A DNA stretch of 64,000 bases from Sphingobacteriaceae bacterium (lineage in GTDB: Bacteria; Bacteroidota; Bacteroidia; Sphingobacteriales; Sphingobacteriaceae): the NCBI GenBank assembly GCA_903642215.1, contig CAHJWG010000001.1, forward strand, positions 1,047,390-1,111,389. Direction: 5' to 3'. Below the pieces are notes generated by a model. The model saw nothing but the letters and a program-made list of their open reading frames with translations, searched no databases and was not told the origin of the DNA. The position numbers and the translations under genes were made by a program. This document shows, one piece after another, positions 17,281 through 26,750 of the stretch. Positions within the stretch are counted from its first letter, which is position 1. Each line of letters begins with the position of its first letter.

Positions 17281-18368
17281 GTTCTTCTTCTGTTTCTGAT
17301 ATAATCTTCAAAAATATATTCGCCCAAACCATTCAGCGAACTGTAAAAAGCTTTGCCGCCATTGGTTTCGGTAAATTTACGTACGAATTGCTGTAGATAA
17401 GGATCTTTTGCAATCATAAACGTAGTTATCGGAATTTTTAAGCGCTTACATTGCGCCGCCATATTCAGCGTTTTGTTTACCACTTTCCGGTCCAAACCAA
17501 CACTGTTTTTATAATACTTCAATCCTTCTTTCAAGCAAGTTGGCTTGCCGTCGGTAATCATAAAAATCTGTTTGTTTTGGGTTTTCCTTCGGCGAAGCAA
17601 ATCGGTAGCCAACTCCAAACCTGCGTAAGTATTGGTATGATACGGACCGACCTGCAAATACGGCAAATCCTGCAAGGTAATCGGCCAGGCATCGTTCCCA
17701 AAAACCACAATATCTAAGGTATCTTTCGGATATTTTGTACGGATCAATTCTGCCAAAGCCATTGCTACTTTTTTGGCTGGCGTGATACGATCTTCTCCAT
17801 ACAAAATCATGGAATGCGAAATATCGATCATCAAAACAGTAGAAGTCAGCACTTTAAAGTCCATTTCTTCTACTTCCAGATCTTTTTCCGTCATGTGGAA
17901 GTCGCCGATTCCATGATTTACTTGCGCATTATGAATGGATTGCGTCATGTCAATCTGATCCAGACTATCACCAAACTCATATTCGCGACGTTCGGAATTT
18001 TTTTCGTCGCCCTGACCGGAAAGTGGCGAACGGTGATTGCCTTTTCCTGCTTTTTTTAGCTTACCAAAAATTTCTTCTAAAGCAGACTGACGAATACTTT
18101 GCTCCGTTTTTCCGGTGATTTTAAACTCACCGTTTTGTTTATCTTCATCCAGATAACCTTTTTGCTTCAGGTCGTCGATGAAATTTCCCATGCCATACTC
18201 ATCGTTGGTCATGTTGTATTGTTTGTCTAACTCATTCATCCAGGCCAATGCTTCACCAGCATCGCCAGCCGTATAATTAAGCAATTCGAGAAACAATTTC
18301 ATTAAATCATCAAATCCGCCTTTGGGTATTTGATTGGGAACATATTTTGAGAAAGCGAAACCGCGCAT
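17271..18368 (-). CDS. VWA-domain protein, partner of the MoxR-like ATPase
   Basis: A 365-residue protein. A helical N-terminal half is followed by a von Willebrand factor A domain from about residue 170. The MIDAS metal site is visible: DISHSM (about 177), the Thr loop in GPYHTNTYAGLELA (about 245), and MITDGKPT (about 275). VWA proteins of this kind pair with MoxR/ChlI AAA+ ATPases such as the one just downstream in the same direction. A role in metal-centre maturation or complex remodelling is inferred from the pairing. Confidence 0.85.
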   Translation of the reverse strand: MRGFAFSKYVPNQIPKGGFDDLMKLFLELLNYTAGDAGEALAWMNELDKQYNMTNDEYGMGNFIDDLKQKGYLDEDKQNGEFKITGKTEQSIRQSALEEIFGKLKKAGKGNHRSPLSGQGDEKNSERREYEFGDSLDQIDMTQSIHNAQVNHGIGDFHMTEKDLEVEEMDFKVLTSTVLMIDISHSMILYGEDRITPAKKVAMALAELIRTKYPKDTLDIVVFGNDAWPITLQDLPYLQVGPYHTNTYAGLELATDLLRRRKTQNKQIFMITDGKPTCLKEGLKYYKNSVGLDRKVVNKTLNMAAQCKRLKIPITTFMIAKDPYLQQFVRKFTETNGGKAFYSSLNGLGEYIFEDYIRNRRRTVR

Positions 18369-18511
18369 TTTTTAACCTTTCGTTTTAGTTAACGGACAAA
18401 ATGATGGATTAGTTTGATAGAATCATCTAAAGCAAAGAAAACTTTCAGTTAGATGACAAGCCTTTTCATTTATGATCCAAAGTGTTAAGTTACACTTTTA
18501 TTGATAAATAG

Positions 18512-19399
18512 TTAAGGATTCTGCGCTTTTATGGTATTAATTTTTGCTTCATCATAAACTGGATTAGCACCTTGATTGCTTGCCACAAACGCACCGATTG
18601 CTGAAGCGTTTATCAAAATTTCATCCATTGGCTGCTGCTTTAAAATCCCGGCAATAAACGTTGCCAAAAAAGAATCGCCTGCACCAACCGTATCGGCAAC
18701 CTCAACCTTAAACCCTGGATGCTGATAGAATTTTTGCAAATGCAGCACCGCGCAACCATGCTCACCTAAAGTTACGCAAACGGTTTTGGTATGATAACGG
18801 CTGCTAAATTCCTTCATTTTAGCTTCCAACGATAAGTTTTTTTCATTTTCGGGTGATAAAAACAGCAGTTCTTCTTCGTTCATTTTCACCATATCTGCTT
18901 TTTGTGCCAGCATTTTAATAATTGAATCTGTAAAATGCGGTGGCCTTAAATTCACGTCAAAAATTTTGTACGATGGTTTTTCCAGCAGTTCCAACAACGT
19001 ATCAAAACTGGTTTCGCTGCGGCAGGCCAAACTTCCGTAAACAACCATTTCAAACGGAAATGCTTCTTTTAGTAAGGTTTTTTCAGGCTGAATATTGTCC
19101 CAGGAAACCGGCTTCGGTATCGTGTATTTTGCCTGATGGTTTTCATCCAAAGCAACCGTAACCAAACAAGTCGGCAGTTCTGCATCTCGCTGAACCAAAT
19201 CTGTCGGGAAATTTTGTTTTTGCAGATAAGCCAGCAGTTCATCACCTAAAGCATCATCGCCAATTCGCGTTAGCATTTGCACCGGAATTTGCTGCTGTAA
19301 AAGATGCATCGCCACATTCATGGGTGCGCCGCCGGCTTTTTTATCTGCGCCAAAACCATCCCACAAAACCTCGCCAAAACACAAAACCTGTTTATTCAT
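18512..19399 (-). CDS. PfkB-family carbohydrate kinase (fructokinase-like)
   Basis: A 295-residue sugar kinase. N-terminal substrate motif KKAGGAPMNVAMHL (about residue 20) and the C-terminal ATP/anion-hole signature ADTVGAGDSFLATF, with the catalytic Asp at about 239, are both present. The sequence opening CFGEVLWDGFGADKKAGGAP and the overall length fit the fructokinase branch, but substrate specificity cannot be settled from the motifs. The dispersed motif occurs at 19060-19072 (minus orientation on the plus strand, so in the sense strand of this gene). Confidence 0.88.
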   Translation of the reverse strand: MNKQVLCFGEVLWDGFGADKKAGGAPMNVAMHLLQQQIPVQMLTRIGDDALGDELLAYLQKQNFPTDLVQRDAELPTCLVTVALDENHQAKYTIPKPVSWDNIQPEKTLLKEAFPFEMVVYGSLACRSETSFDTLLELLEKPSYKIFDVNLRPPHFTDSIIKMLAQKADMVKMNEEELLFLSPENEKNLSLEAKMKEFSSRYHTKTVCVTLGEHGCAVLHLQKFYQHPGFKVEVADTVGAGDSFLATFIAGILKQQPMDEILINASAIGAFVASNQGANPVYDEAKINTIKAQNP

Positions 19400-19457
19400 T
19401 TATAAACGTAAAGCTTATAACTCAAAACGTAAAACAATTTTATACTATTTTTAGGCG

Positions 19458-19877
19458 ATGAAAAAGATGATTTTTATTTCTCTGATGCTGTTTTTATCGG
19501 CATTTTCTTTTGCTCAGGATAAACGCGCCATTACAAACCTGCTTGAAAAACAGCGCCTGGCCTGGAACCGCGGCGATTTGGATGGCTACATGCAAGGTTA
19601 CTGGAAATCGGATTCGTTGTTGTTTGTTGGCAAATCCGGACCGAAATACGGCTGGAAAACCACGTTGGAAAATTATAAAAAAAGCTATCCCGATGATTCT
19701 GCCATGGGAATTTTAACGTTTAACATTTTGCAAATCGACGTAATCGACTTAAAAAATGCGTTTGTTTTGGGCGGATGGAAATTAAAACGTGATGCCGATG
19801 AGCCGCAAGGATTTTTTACGCTTTGGTTGAGAAGGATTAAAGGCGAATGGAAAATTGTTTCGGATCATTCGAGTTGA
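19458..19877 (+). CDS. Secreted NTF2/SnoaL-like protein (DUF4440 type)
   Basis: A 139-residue protein with a signal peptide (MKKMIFISLMLFLSAFSFAQ) and a compact alpha+beta cone fold. Key segments are the AWNRGDLDGYMQGYW helix, a YGWKTTLENYKK segment, and the ending GEWKIVSDHSS, which is typical of DUF4440. The function of exported members is unknown; many bind small hydrophobic ligands. Confidence 0.8.
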   Translation: MKKMIFISLMLFLSAFSFAQDKRAITNLLEKQRLAWNRGDLDGYMQGYWKSDSLLFVGKSGPKYGWKTTLENYKKSYPDDSAMGILTFNILQIDVIDLKNAFVLGGWKLKRDADEPQGFFTLWLRRIKGEWKIVSDHSS

Positions 19878-19913
19878 TAAAAACAATTAACAGCTTTTCG
19901 TTTTTTCCTGCTG

Positions 19914-20576
19914 ATGAAACTTCCATTTGATCTCGAAACCGTTTTAACAAAAATAGAAAAAGCCATTGCCGCTTACCCAAAAGCCGCCATGTTTGATTTG
20001 TACGAACGCGGTTATACTTCACTGTTCGAGCAACTAATTTCCTGTATTATTTCTGTACGTACTTTGGACGAAACAACGATTCCGGTTTCCTTAAAGCTTT
20101 TTGCTAAAGCCAGAACACCGGAAGCGATGCTTCTTTTACCACATGAAAATTTAGTTCAGCTTTTATTGGGAAGCACTTTCCCCGGACAAAAAGCAGATAC
20201 GATTTTAGGTATTTCAAAAATCGCGGTAGAGCAATACGGCGGCAATTTACCTGCAACTTTTGAAGGTTTAACCGCTTTGAAAGGCGTTGGGCCAAAATGC
20301 GCCAATTTGGCTTTAGGCGTTGCCGCAAAGCTGCCCGGAATTAGTGTTGATATCCATGTGCACCGCGTAGTAAACCGCTGGGGAGTTGCCAAAACTACTC
20401 AACCGGAACAAACCATGGTTTTCCTGCAAAAAAACGTTCCGCAGGAAAAATGGATTGATCTAAACCGTTTGCTAATGCCTTTTGGTAAACATATTTGTAC
20501 CGGCAATTTACCGCATTGTTCAACTTGCCCGGTTTTAGATTATTGTGAACAGGTTGGCGTAACAAAACATCGGTAA
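19914..20576 (+). CDS. nth: Endonuclease III-like DNA glycosylase
   Basis: A 220-residue base-excision repair enzyme. The helix-hairpin-helix LKGVGPKCANLAL contains the conserved Lys, the catalytic Asp is in VDIHVHRVVNRWG (about 145), and the C-terminal iron-sulfur site has the canonical C-x6-C-x2-C-x5-C spacing (CTGNLPHCSTCPVLDYC). It differs from typical Nth in the Pro-Lys-Cys of the hairpin, so it may be one of the divergent EndoIII-like paralogues of Bacteroidota. The dispersed motif lies inside it at 20127-20140, encoding Met-Leu-Leu-Leu-Pro-His. Confidence 0.88.
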   Translation: MKLPFDLETVLTKIEKAIAAYPKAAMFDLYERGYTSLFEQLISCIISVRTLDETTIPVSLKLFAKARTPEAMLLLPHENLVQLLLGSTFPGQKADTILGISKIAVEQYGGNLPATFEGLTALKGVGPKCANLALGVAAKLPGISVDIHVHRVVNRWGVAKTTQPEQTMVFLQKNVPQEKWIDLNRLLMPFGKHICTGNLPHCSTCPVLDYCEQVGVTKHR

Positions 20577-20625
20577 AGTTTTCTTTTGTGCGTTCTGGCA
20601 ATGAATTTACGGTGAAGAGCATGCG

Positions 20626-20736
20626 CTTTGTCATCCCGACAATAGGAGGGATCTTCATCAAAGCAATCATTTTTTATACCGATAAAAGAAGCATGTTTGT
20701 TTTAATGAGGATTTCTCCCTTTGGGTCGAAATGACA
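20626..20736. repeat. REP-like long inverted repeat with the dispersed motif in its loop
   Basis: A left arm (TTTGTCATCCCGACAATAGG onward, 20626-20660) and a right arm (about 20702-20736, ending GGGTCGAAATGACAAA) are imperfect reverse complements, the GTCAT..CGA..GGAG class of intergenic repeat seen in many Bacteroidota. Its loop contains TTTTTATACCGATAAAAGAA followed by GCAT, i.e. a perfect copy of the dispersed motif at 20681-20694. Confidence 0.75.
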
Positions 20737-20769
20737 AAAAACGCAAGTTCTGTATCACAAAGCAACAAA

Positions 20770-21651
20770 CTACCTCGGGCTGCCAGCTGCCAACGCTTTT
20801 TCTGCCCATTTTACAGCCAGTTCTTCTCTAAATTTAGCGTAAGGTGCTTTAAAAGCCATTTTTAAAACACTATCTACACCACCTTTTACAGCCAGATTAG
20901 CTAAACTTGCCACTTTCCGGCTGATGGAAGCATCCCAGGCACGTAAACTTAACGAATAAGAGCCGTCTAAATATTTCATCCAGTGCCAGTAACCGGTCGG
21001 CATAAACAACGTATCGCCGTGTTCTAAAAAAACCTCCTGACCTTCTACTCCTTTTAATGCCGGAAATTTGTTAAAATCCGGGTTTGCTACATCATAATCC
21101 TCCAAAGCATAAGTAGCATTCGGGATGCAGTATAAACGGCGTTTCCATTTGTTTTCGAACAAAATTACATGCTTGCGGCCGCCAAAATGTGTGTGAAATA
21201 TGTGCGGTAAATCAATATCGTAATGTAAAAACGTAACCGAATTTGATCCGCCAAAAAACATCGCCGGCATACTTTCTAAAAATCCGCCCATCAAATCTTT
21301 CGGCAAAACAATATCATTTAAAAGCTGCGGTGCCTGTTTAAAAATATTGAAGAAGAAAATACGCAGTTCTGTGGGTTGTGTTTTGATCAGGTCGATATAA
21401 TCCGCAAACTTCATCTCCGCAGCCGCCGCATTAATCGGTTTGGAAGGATCAGCTTTAGAATTATCATAGAGCGGAACTGTTTTATCGCCAACTGCAGCTT
21501 TCATATATTCCGGTGTCCATTTTTCGCGGGCAGGCCAATCTTTTGTTAATCCTTTAATAACAAGTGGTTTGCGTTTGGCAAGATATTCTTTCTGAAAAAC
21601 TTTTGGGTCGATTGTATCAACCGTATCAACCGGTTTCAGTATAAAACTCAT
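20770..21651 (-). CDS. Cupin_8/JmjC-like dioxygenase family protein
   Basis: A 293-residue protein with a cupin/JmjC core. The iron motif HxD appears as LHYDIDLPH (about residue 140), and the distal His lies in MPTGYWHWMKY (about 222). The N-terminal KRKPLVIKGLTKDWPAREKW segment is the usual opening of cupin_8 proteins (FIH-like). This class hydroxylates protein or small-molecule substrates with 2-oxoglutarate and Fe(II). The substrate here is unknown. Confidence 0.85.
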   Translation of the reverse strand: MSFILKPVDTVDTIDPKVFQKEYLAKRKPLVIKGLTKDWPAREKWTPEYMKAAVGDKTVPLYDNSKADPSKPINAAAAEMKFADYIDLIKTQPTELRIFFFNIFKQAPQLLNDIVLPKDLMGGFLESMPAMFFGGSNSVTFLHYDIDLPHIFHTHFGGRKHVILFENKWKRRLYCIPNATYALEDYDVANPDFNKFPALKGVEGQEVFLEHGDTLFMPTGYWHWMKYLDGSYSLSLRAWDASISRKVASLANLAVKGGVDSVLKMAFKAPYAKFREELAVKWAEKALAAGSPR

Positions 21652-21708
21652 AACGTCAGGTTAAAAATAACTGCTAAATTTATATAAATTTTAATAAAAC
21701 TTTATGCC

Positions 21709-21722
21709 GGTAAAAGAAGCAT
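21709..21722 (+). repeat. Dispersed motif copy, intergenic
   Basis: GGTAAAAGAAGCAT preceded by TTTATGCC and followed by CGG. A full match, 58 bp upstream of the cupin_8 gene on the opposite strand. Confidence 0.75.
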
Positions 21723-21827
21723 CGGTATATAGTTTTATATTTATTATGCTAATGTTAAATTACAACACAAAATTAGGTAAATTCTTTTTTTAATAATACC
21801 CGCCTTAATTTCTGCAAAAATTATGAC

Positions 21828-21864
21828 AAAAAGAAAACCCGGCGCTCAGGGCAGCCGGGTTCCA
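21828..21864 (-). terminator. Rho-independent terminator of the fasciclin gene
   Basis: Stem AACCCGGC/GCCGGGTT with a 10-base loop, followed on the minus strand by TTTTCTTTTT. It lies 25 bp beyond the fasciclin stop codon. Confidence 0.85.
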
Positions 21865-21888
21865 ATAATTTTTAAAAAAGCCTGAAGC

Positions 21889-22440
21889 TTAGTTAGGCAT
21901 TAATACAGTATCTACTACATGTATTACACCGTTACTTTGGAAAACATCAGCAATTGTAACAGTTGATTTACCGCCTTTTTCGTCGGTTAAAATCAGTTTT
22001 TTACCTTGCATCATTGCTGTTAATGTTCCGCCTTGTACGGTTACAAAAGTTGCTTTGCCACCGCCGGCTTTAATTTTAGCAGCAATATCTTTAGAAGATA
22101 ATTTACCGGCAACAACGTGGTAAGTTAAAATTTTAGTTAAAGTTGCTTTATTTTCCGGTTTTACCAAAGTTTCTACCGTTCCGGCAGGCAATTTAGCAAA
22201 AGCTTCGTTTGTTGGTGCAAAAACGGTAAACGGACCAGCACTTTTTAAAGTTTCTACCAAGCCTGCAGCTTTAACTGCTTGAACTAAAGTAGTATGATCT
22301 TTAGAATTTACGGCATTATCAACAATATCTTTGTTGGAATACATGGCTGCACCACCTACCATCGGATTTTTTTGTGCGTAAACGCTCGGGGCAGATGCTA
22401 AAGCTACTAAAGCAAGGGCTGCAAAAATTAATTTTTTCAT
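21889..22440 (-). CDS. Secreted fasciclin-domain protein
   Basis: A 183-residue protein with a signal peptide (MKKLIFAALALVALASAPSVYA) and one FAS1 domain. The H1 motif is GPFTVFAPTNEAFAKLP (about residue 88) and the H2-like ending is NGVIHVVDTVLMPN, with the YHVV motif between. FAS1 domains mediate adhesion or matrix interactions. It is monocistronic: a strong terminator follows. Confidence 0.92.
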   Translation of the reverse strand: MKKLIFAALALVALASAPSVYAQKNPMVGGAAMYSNKDIVDNAVNSKDHTTLVQAVKAAGLVETLKSAGPFTVFAPTNEAFAKLPAGTVETLVKPENKATLTKILTYHVVAGKLSSKDIAAKIKAGGGKATFVTVQGGTLTAMMQGKKLILTDEKGGKSTVTIADVFQSNGVIHVVDTVLMPN

Positions 22441-22566
22441 CGTGTATTAAGTTGATTTTGGGATGATTTACGGTGAATATTATAATGTGGTTTCAAAACA
22501 GTATAAAAATTCATTTAACTATCTATCAGTTAATTAAAAAATTATTAAAACGATAAAATTTATATT

Positions 22567-23688
22567 TTAAAGAAATAACTGAGCAGCGATATAATCTGCA
22601 TATAACTTACCGGAGCGGCTTAAAGTTAAAAACTGTTCGTTTTGGATGATCCAATTTTTAGCGATAAACGAAGCTGCAACTTTTAAAATTTTTTCGGATG
22701 AATTTACGCTTAACTGTTTTACCCGATCTAAATTTAAACCGTTGCTGGTGCGTAAAGCTGTCATAATGTATTCATTTATCCGATCATTTTCACTTAGTAT
22801 CTCCGTAGTAAAAGAAATTTGATTTTGACTGATTGCTGCTAAATATTGCTGATTGTTAGCCACATTCCATTGCCGTGTTTCGCCGTTAAAAGAATGCGCA
22901 GAAGGGCCAATCCCGAGATATTTTACACTATTCCAATAATTTGAATTATGGCGCGAATGCCAGCCGGGCAAACTAAAATTAGAAATTTCGTAATGCTCAA
23001 ATCCCTGTTTTTCGGTTTCATCCATCAAAAACTCAAACTGCGCGGCACTTTGTTCGTCGTTCATTTCCGGCTGCTTTTTTTTGCTGATAAAAGAAGCAAG
23101 TGCAGTTTTCGGTTCAACCGTGAGGGAATAAGCCGAAAGGTGCGGCACTTTCAACTCAAATAACTGCGACAGGTTATGCTGCCATTTCGCATCAGTTAGC
23201 AGCGGATAACCGTAAATTAAATCGGCAGTGATATTATTAAAGCCTGCATTTTGTACTTCTTTTATGGCGTAAAAAGCTTCATTGCTTCGATGGGCGCGGT
23301 TCATCCAGGCCAAATCCTCATCAAAAAAAGATTGTATGCCAATACTGAAACGGTTAACAGGCGTTTGTTTCAGGTTGAAGATTTTCTGCGGATTCAGGTC
23401 ATCGGGATTTGCTTCCAGTGTAATTTCTGCATCCGCTTTCACCATAAAATTATTGAAAATCTCTTCTAGTAAGAAATCGATTTCCACAGCTTCCAGCACA
23501 GAAGGCGTTCCTCCGCCCAGATAAATTGTTTCTATAATTTCGCCATGTAAATAATTTTTTTGCAGCTTTATTTCCTGATGCAAAGCCTGCAACAACTCTT
23601 TTTTATACTTAAAAGAAGTGCTGAAATGGAAATCGCAATAATGGCAGGCTTGCTTGCAAAAGGGAATGTGGATGTAGATGCCGGCCAT
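22567..23688 (-). CDS. hemW: HemW-type radical SAM heme chaperone
   Basis: A 373-residue radical SAM protein. The cluster motif CKQACHYC (CxxxCxxC) sits at residues 11-18, with the following F-H-F characteristic of HemW rather than HemN. GGGTPS (about 58) and SIGIQSF (about 112) complete the SAM site, and a HemN C-terminal domain is present (SAHSFNGETRQWN). HemW inserts heme into respiratory enzymes, which fits the oxidase operon elsewhere in the window. Three copies or near-copies of the dispersed motif lie inside it (23086-23099, 23253-23266, 23608-23621), the highest density in any gene here. Confidence 0.92.
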   Translation of the reverse strand: MAGIYIHIPFCKQACHYCDFHFSTSFKYKKELLQALHQEIKLQKNYLHGEIIETIYLGGGTPSVLEAVEIDFLLEEIFNNFMVKADAEITLEANPDDLNPQKIFNLKQTPVNRFSIGIQSFFDEDLAWMNRAHRSNEAFYAIKEVQNAGFNNITADLIYGYPLLTDAKWQHNLSQLFELKVPHLSAYSLTVEPKTALASFISKKKQPEMNDEQSAAQFEFLMDETEKQGFEHYEISNFSLPGWHSRHNSNYWNSVKYLGIGPSAHSFNGETRQWNVANNQQYLAAISQNQISFTTEILSENDRINEYIMTALRTSNGLNLDRVKQLSVNSSEKILKVAASFIAKNWIIQNEQFLTLSRSGKLYADYIAAQLFL

Positions 23689-24158
23689 CTTTCTAAATGT
23701 GCTTAATTGAAGATAAAGTAGTATAGCAAATTATATTATTTAGCCTCGTAATCAATGAGTTGTGTTATTAAAAGTTGTTTTTTTAAGATCTTAATTTATT
23801 CTATCCTTTTTGCTCACGTGTTACTTTCTAACATTTGCGGGTAACAAAATTAACAAAAAGTAAAATGGTAATTGTTAGGTATAAAAAACTAAAAAGTTTA
23901 GTGCCTATTTAGAGTTTTATTCTGTATTAGCTCAGCGAAATTACCGGTGCGGTTACTACCGATGGTTTGCTGAAGAATATTTTTAGCAAGTTCTGTATTA
24001 GGAAGTAGTATGCATCTGCAGTAAAGGATGGGCCAATTAGTAAACGTAATTAATTAGTTATCAGTTAAGTGTAAAATAAAATTGGAGTAATTCATTTTTA
24101 GACAGAAGGAATTTTGTACCTTACTTTGAAATTGTAGATTACAATTAAACGATTAGCA
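23689..24158. other. AT-rich intergenic stretch with a possible HigB remnant
   Basis: No intact gene. The last codons before 24148 read E-I-V-D-Y-N-stop, 10 bp ahead of the decayed HigA start. That resembles the usual C-terminal ending of HigB toxins, so this may be a remnant of the toxin gene. Nothing else recognisable. Confidence 0.35.
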
Positions 24159-24402
24159 ATGGAAAAACTACCAAATAGATATCCCGGAGAAATCTTTTAG
24201 AAGAGTTTTAGAACCATATGAAATTTCTGCCTACCACTTGGCTAAAGTAACCCGCATTCCGCAAACCAGGGTATCACAAATATTAAAAGGCCACAGGCTG
24301 ATTATTGCGGAGTTTTTGCTAAAGCCTACGCTGCAATTACCTGCCCGTTGGCTTCAGCCAACGGTAATAACAGGACTAAAAAATATATCAGAAAAACTTT
24401 AA
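24159..24402 (+). pseudogene. Decayed HigA/VapI-type antitoxin
   Basis: Opens MEKLPNRYPGEIF and then hits a stop. In another frame the sequence continues LEPYEISAYHLAKVTRIPQ and TRVSQILKGHRLI, the helix-turn-helix of HigA-type (XRE) antitoxins. Two single-base losses in T-runs (around 24192 and 24206) explain the breaks, and the segment after the HTH is also disrupted. The usual HPGEILLEEFLEP opening can be read across both breaks. Not expressible as a normal antitoxin. Confidence 0.75.
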
Positions 24403-24420
24403 AATCAATGAATTTTAGGT

Positions 24421-24434
24421 GTTAAAAGAAGCAC
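24421..24434 (+). repeat. Dispersed motif copy, intergenic
   Basis: GTTAAAAGAAGCAC, just after the decayed antitoxin. One base differs from the extended motif at its end. Confidence 0.6.
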
Positions 24435-24482
24435 GGAAATAAGTTGAATCAAATTTAAACAGGTTCATATAAAAGCTGCCCT

Positions 24483-26750
24483 TTATTTTTTAGTTACCGA
24501 AAAAGGCTTGTCTTCTTTACCGATACCACGCGTAACAGCTGGCTGATTGCTCATCTCCAGTTTTAAAACGCCGCCATCGGTTATTTGCTGATGCTTAATA
24601 AAGTTCTTTGTGAAAGGCCGGCCGTTTAAGGTTGCTGTTTTTATGTATATATTTTCTTTAGAATTTGCAGGAGCATCAATGACAAACTTTTTACCGTTTT
24701 CTAAATTGATGGTTATTTTTTTAAACATCGGGCTACCCATTACGTATTCGTCTGTGCCGGGCGTAACGCTGTAAAAACCAAGCGCGCTCAAAACATACCA
24801 CGATGAAGTTTGCCCCTGGTCTTCATCCCCCGGATAACCGTTTTCTGTTGAATTATATAATTTATACATGATATCACGTACATGGAACTGTGTTTTCCAT
24901 GGCTGGCCAGCGTAATTGTATAAGTACGGCATGTGCTGTATCGGCTGGTTACCATGTGCGTATTGGCCCATATCGGCCATTACCATTTCCGTCATTTCGT
25001 GGATCATACCGCCATAAGAACCCACATTTACGCGGTTGGGTTCTGTAAATACCGAATCCAGTTTAGCCGTAAAATTCTGCTCGCCGCCCATCAAATCAAT
25101 CAAACCCTGTACATCATGAAAAACCGACCATTGCCAGTGCCAGGCATTCCCTTCGGTAAACGGGCCGCCCCATTCTGCCGGGTCAAAATTTGGTTTCCAC
25201 TGGCCTGTGATATCCTTTCCCTGCATAAACCTGGTTTTCGGATCATATACATTCCGATAATTATAAATCTGCCGTAAAAACAGCTTTGCATAAAAATCAT
25301 TACCGGTCATCGTGGCCAGTTTGTATCCGCAGAAATCATCATAAGCATATTCTAAAGTTTTTGCGGTGGCTTCCCTGTACTTCGGATAAGGCACATAACC
25401 CAGCTCGTAATATTCTTTAAAGCCGTCCCTGCCATTTGCCGGTCCCCAGGGGCCTTTATTCGTGGCTTCGTGCAGATAGGCTTTTAAAGCTTCCTTCGGA
25501 TCAAAAGTGCGGATGCCTTTTGCCCAGGCATCCGTTAACAAGGATATGGCGTGATTACCGATCATGCTGCCGGCTTCGCTGGGGAAAGACCAGGATGGCA
25601 GCCAGCCGCATTGCGCGTAAGCAGCCAGCAAAGCCTGCATATAACGGCTGTGCATTTCGGGTTGTAAAAGTGTATTTAAAGGGAATTGTGCCCGAAATGT
25701 ATCCCAAAAACCGGTATCTGTAAACATGTATCCGGGATGAATTTTACCATCGTAAGGACTAAAATAATAAGGTTTTTCATCTTTATCCAACTCATAAAAT
25801 TTCCTGGAAAACAAACTCGCTCTAAAAAAACAGCTGTAAAAAGTTGCCTTGTCTTCTTCGGTTCCGCCTTCTACCAAAACTTTCCCTAATGATTTATTCC
25901 ACACGGAAGCCGCCTTCGCCTTCGTTTGTTCCAGTGTTGCATCTGCACCTAATTCTCTTTTTAAGTTGAGTTCTGCCTGCTCCAAACTGATATAAGATGA
26001 TGCTGTTTTTACCTGCACTTTTTCACCGGCCTTAAACTCCACATAAGTACCTTTGCCCAAGCCTTCGGCAGTTGTAGAATCCGGGTGGATGGTGTTAGTT
26101 TTATTTTCCCAGGTACCAAAAGATTTGATCGGATGATCAAACTGAACTACAAAAAAACTTTTCCAGCCCGCTTTAAAACCTTCGCCGTTGTTAACCCAGC
26201 CGGTTATTTTGTTTTCCTTCGGATAAATTTTTACGCTGCTGATTCTGGTATAACCATCTAAAACCAAATAACTTTTTTGTCCTTTCGGATAACTGAAACG
26301 CAAGTGCGCGCCACGCTCTGAAGGAGAAATTTCCGCAGTGATCTGGTTATCCAGCTTAACCTTATAATAGTTTGGCTTGGCTACTTCGTTTACATGGCTA
26401 AACTTGGTTTCCCGGTCGTTTTCGTTTACAACCAAGTTACCGGCTTCTGGCATCAGCGAAAAAACAGCGTAATCGCGTGTCCACGAACTGCACTGGTGCG
26501 CCTGCTGAAATCCTCTGATATGATCTTTAAAATACTGATATTTCCATCCGTCGCCGTTTTTGCCGGTCTGCGGTGTCCAGGTGTGCATCCCGAAAGGCAA
26601 AGCAGTTGTTGGGTACGTATTCCCTCGGGTTAACTCTTGTTTAGAGTTGGTTCCCTGTAAGGTATTTACATATTTAACCAAATCCGGCTGTTGTGCAAAA
26701 GCGTTTACTTTTAAAATAACAGATAAGGCAATAGTCAGCTTAAACTTCAT
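24483..26750 (-). CDS. GH92 alpha-mannosidase
   Basis: A 755-residue exported glycoside hydrolase (signal MKFKLTIALSVILKVNAFAQ). It shows the GH92 layout: an N-terminal beta-sandwich (VNTLQGTNSK, GNTYPTTALPFGM), then an alpha/alpha-barrel with FTEGNAWHWQWSVFHD (catalytic acid region, about residue 535), GNQPIQHMPYLYNY (about 610), and PGDEDQGQTSSWYV (catalytic Asp pair, about 648). GH92 enzymes are calcium-dependent exo-mannosidases trimming N-glycans or yeast mannan in the periplasm or outer membrane. It stands alone with no SusCD partner. It contains no copy of the dispersed motif in 2.3 kb. Confidence 0.93.
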   Translation of the reverse strand: MKFKLTIALSVILKVNAFAQQPDLVKYVNTLQGTNSKQELTRGNTYPTTALPFGMHTWTPQTGKNGDGWKYQYFKDHIRGFQQAHQCSSWTRDYAVFSLMPEAGNLVVNENDRETKFSHVNEVAKPNYYKVKLDNQITAEISPSERGAHLRFSYPKGQKSYLVLDGYTRISSVKIYPKENKITGWVNNGEGFKAGWKSFFVVQFDHPIKSFGTWENKTNTIHPDSTTAEGLGKGTYVEFKAGEKVQVKTASSYISLEQAELNLKRELGADATLEQTKAKAASVWNKSLGKVLVEGGTEEDKATFYSCFFRASLFSRKFYELDKDEKPYYFSPYDGKIHPGYMFTDTGFWDTFRAQFPLNTLLQPEMHSRYMQALLAAYAQCGWLPSWSFPSEAGSMIGNHAISLLTDAWAKGIRTFDPKEALKAYLHEATNKGPWGPANGRDGFKEYYELGYVPYPKYREATAKTLEYAYDDFCGYKLATMTGNDFYAKLFLRQIYNYRNVYDPKTRFMQGKDITGQWKPNFDPAEWGGPFTEGNAWHWQWSVFHDVQGLIDLMGGEQNFTAKLDSVFTEPNRVNVGSYGGMIHEMTEMVMADMGQYAHGNQPIQHMPYLYNYAGQPWKTQFHVRDIMYKLYNSTENGYPGDEDQGQTSSWYVLSALGFYSVTPGTDEYVMGSPMFKKITINLENGKKFVIDAPANSKENIYIKTATLNGRPFTKNFIKHQQITDGGVLKLEMSNQPAVTRGIGKEDKPFSVTKK

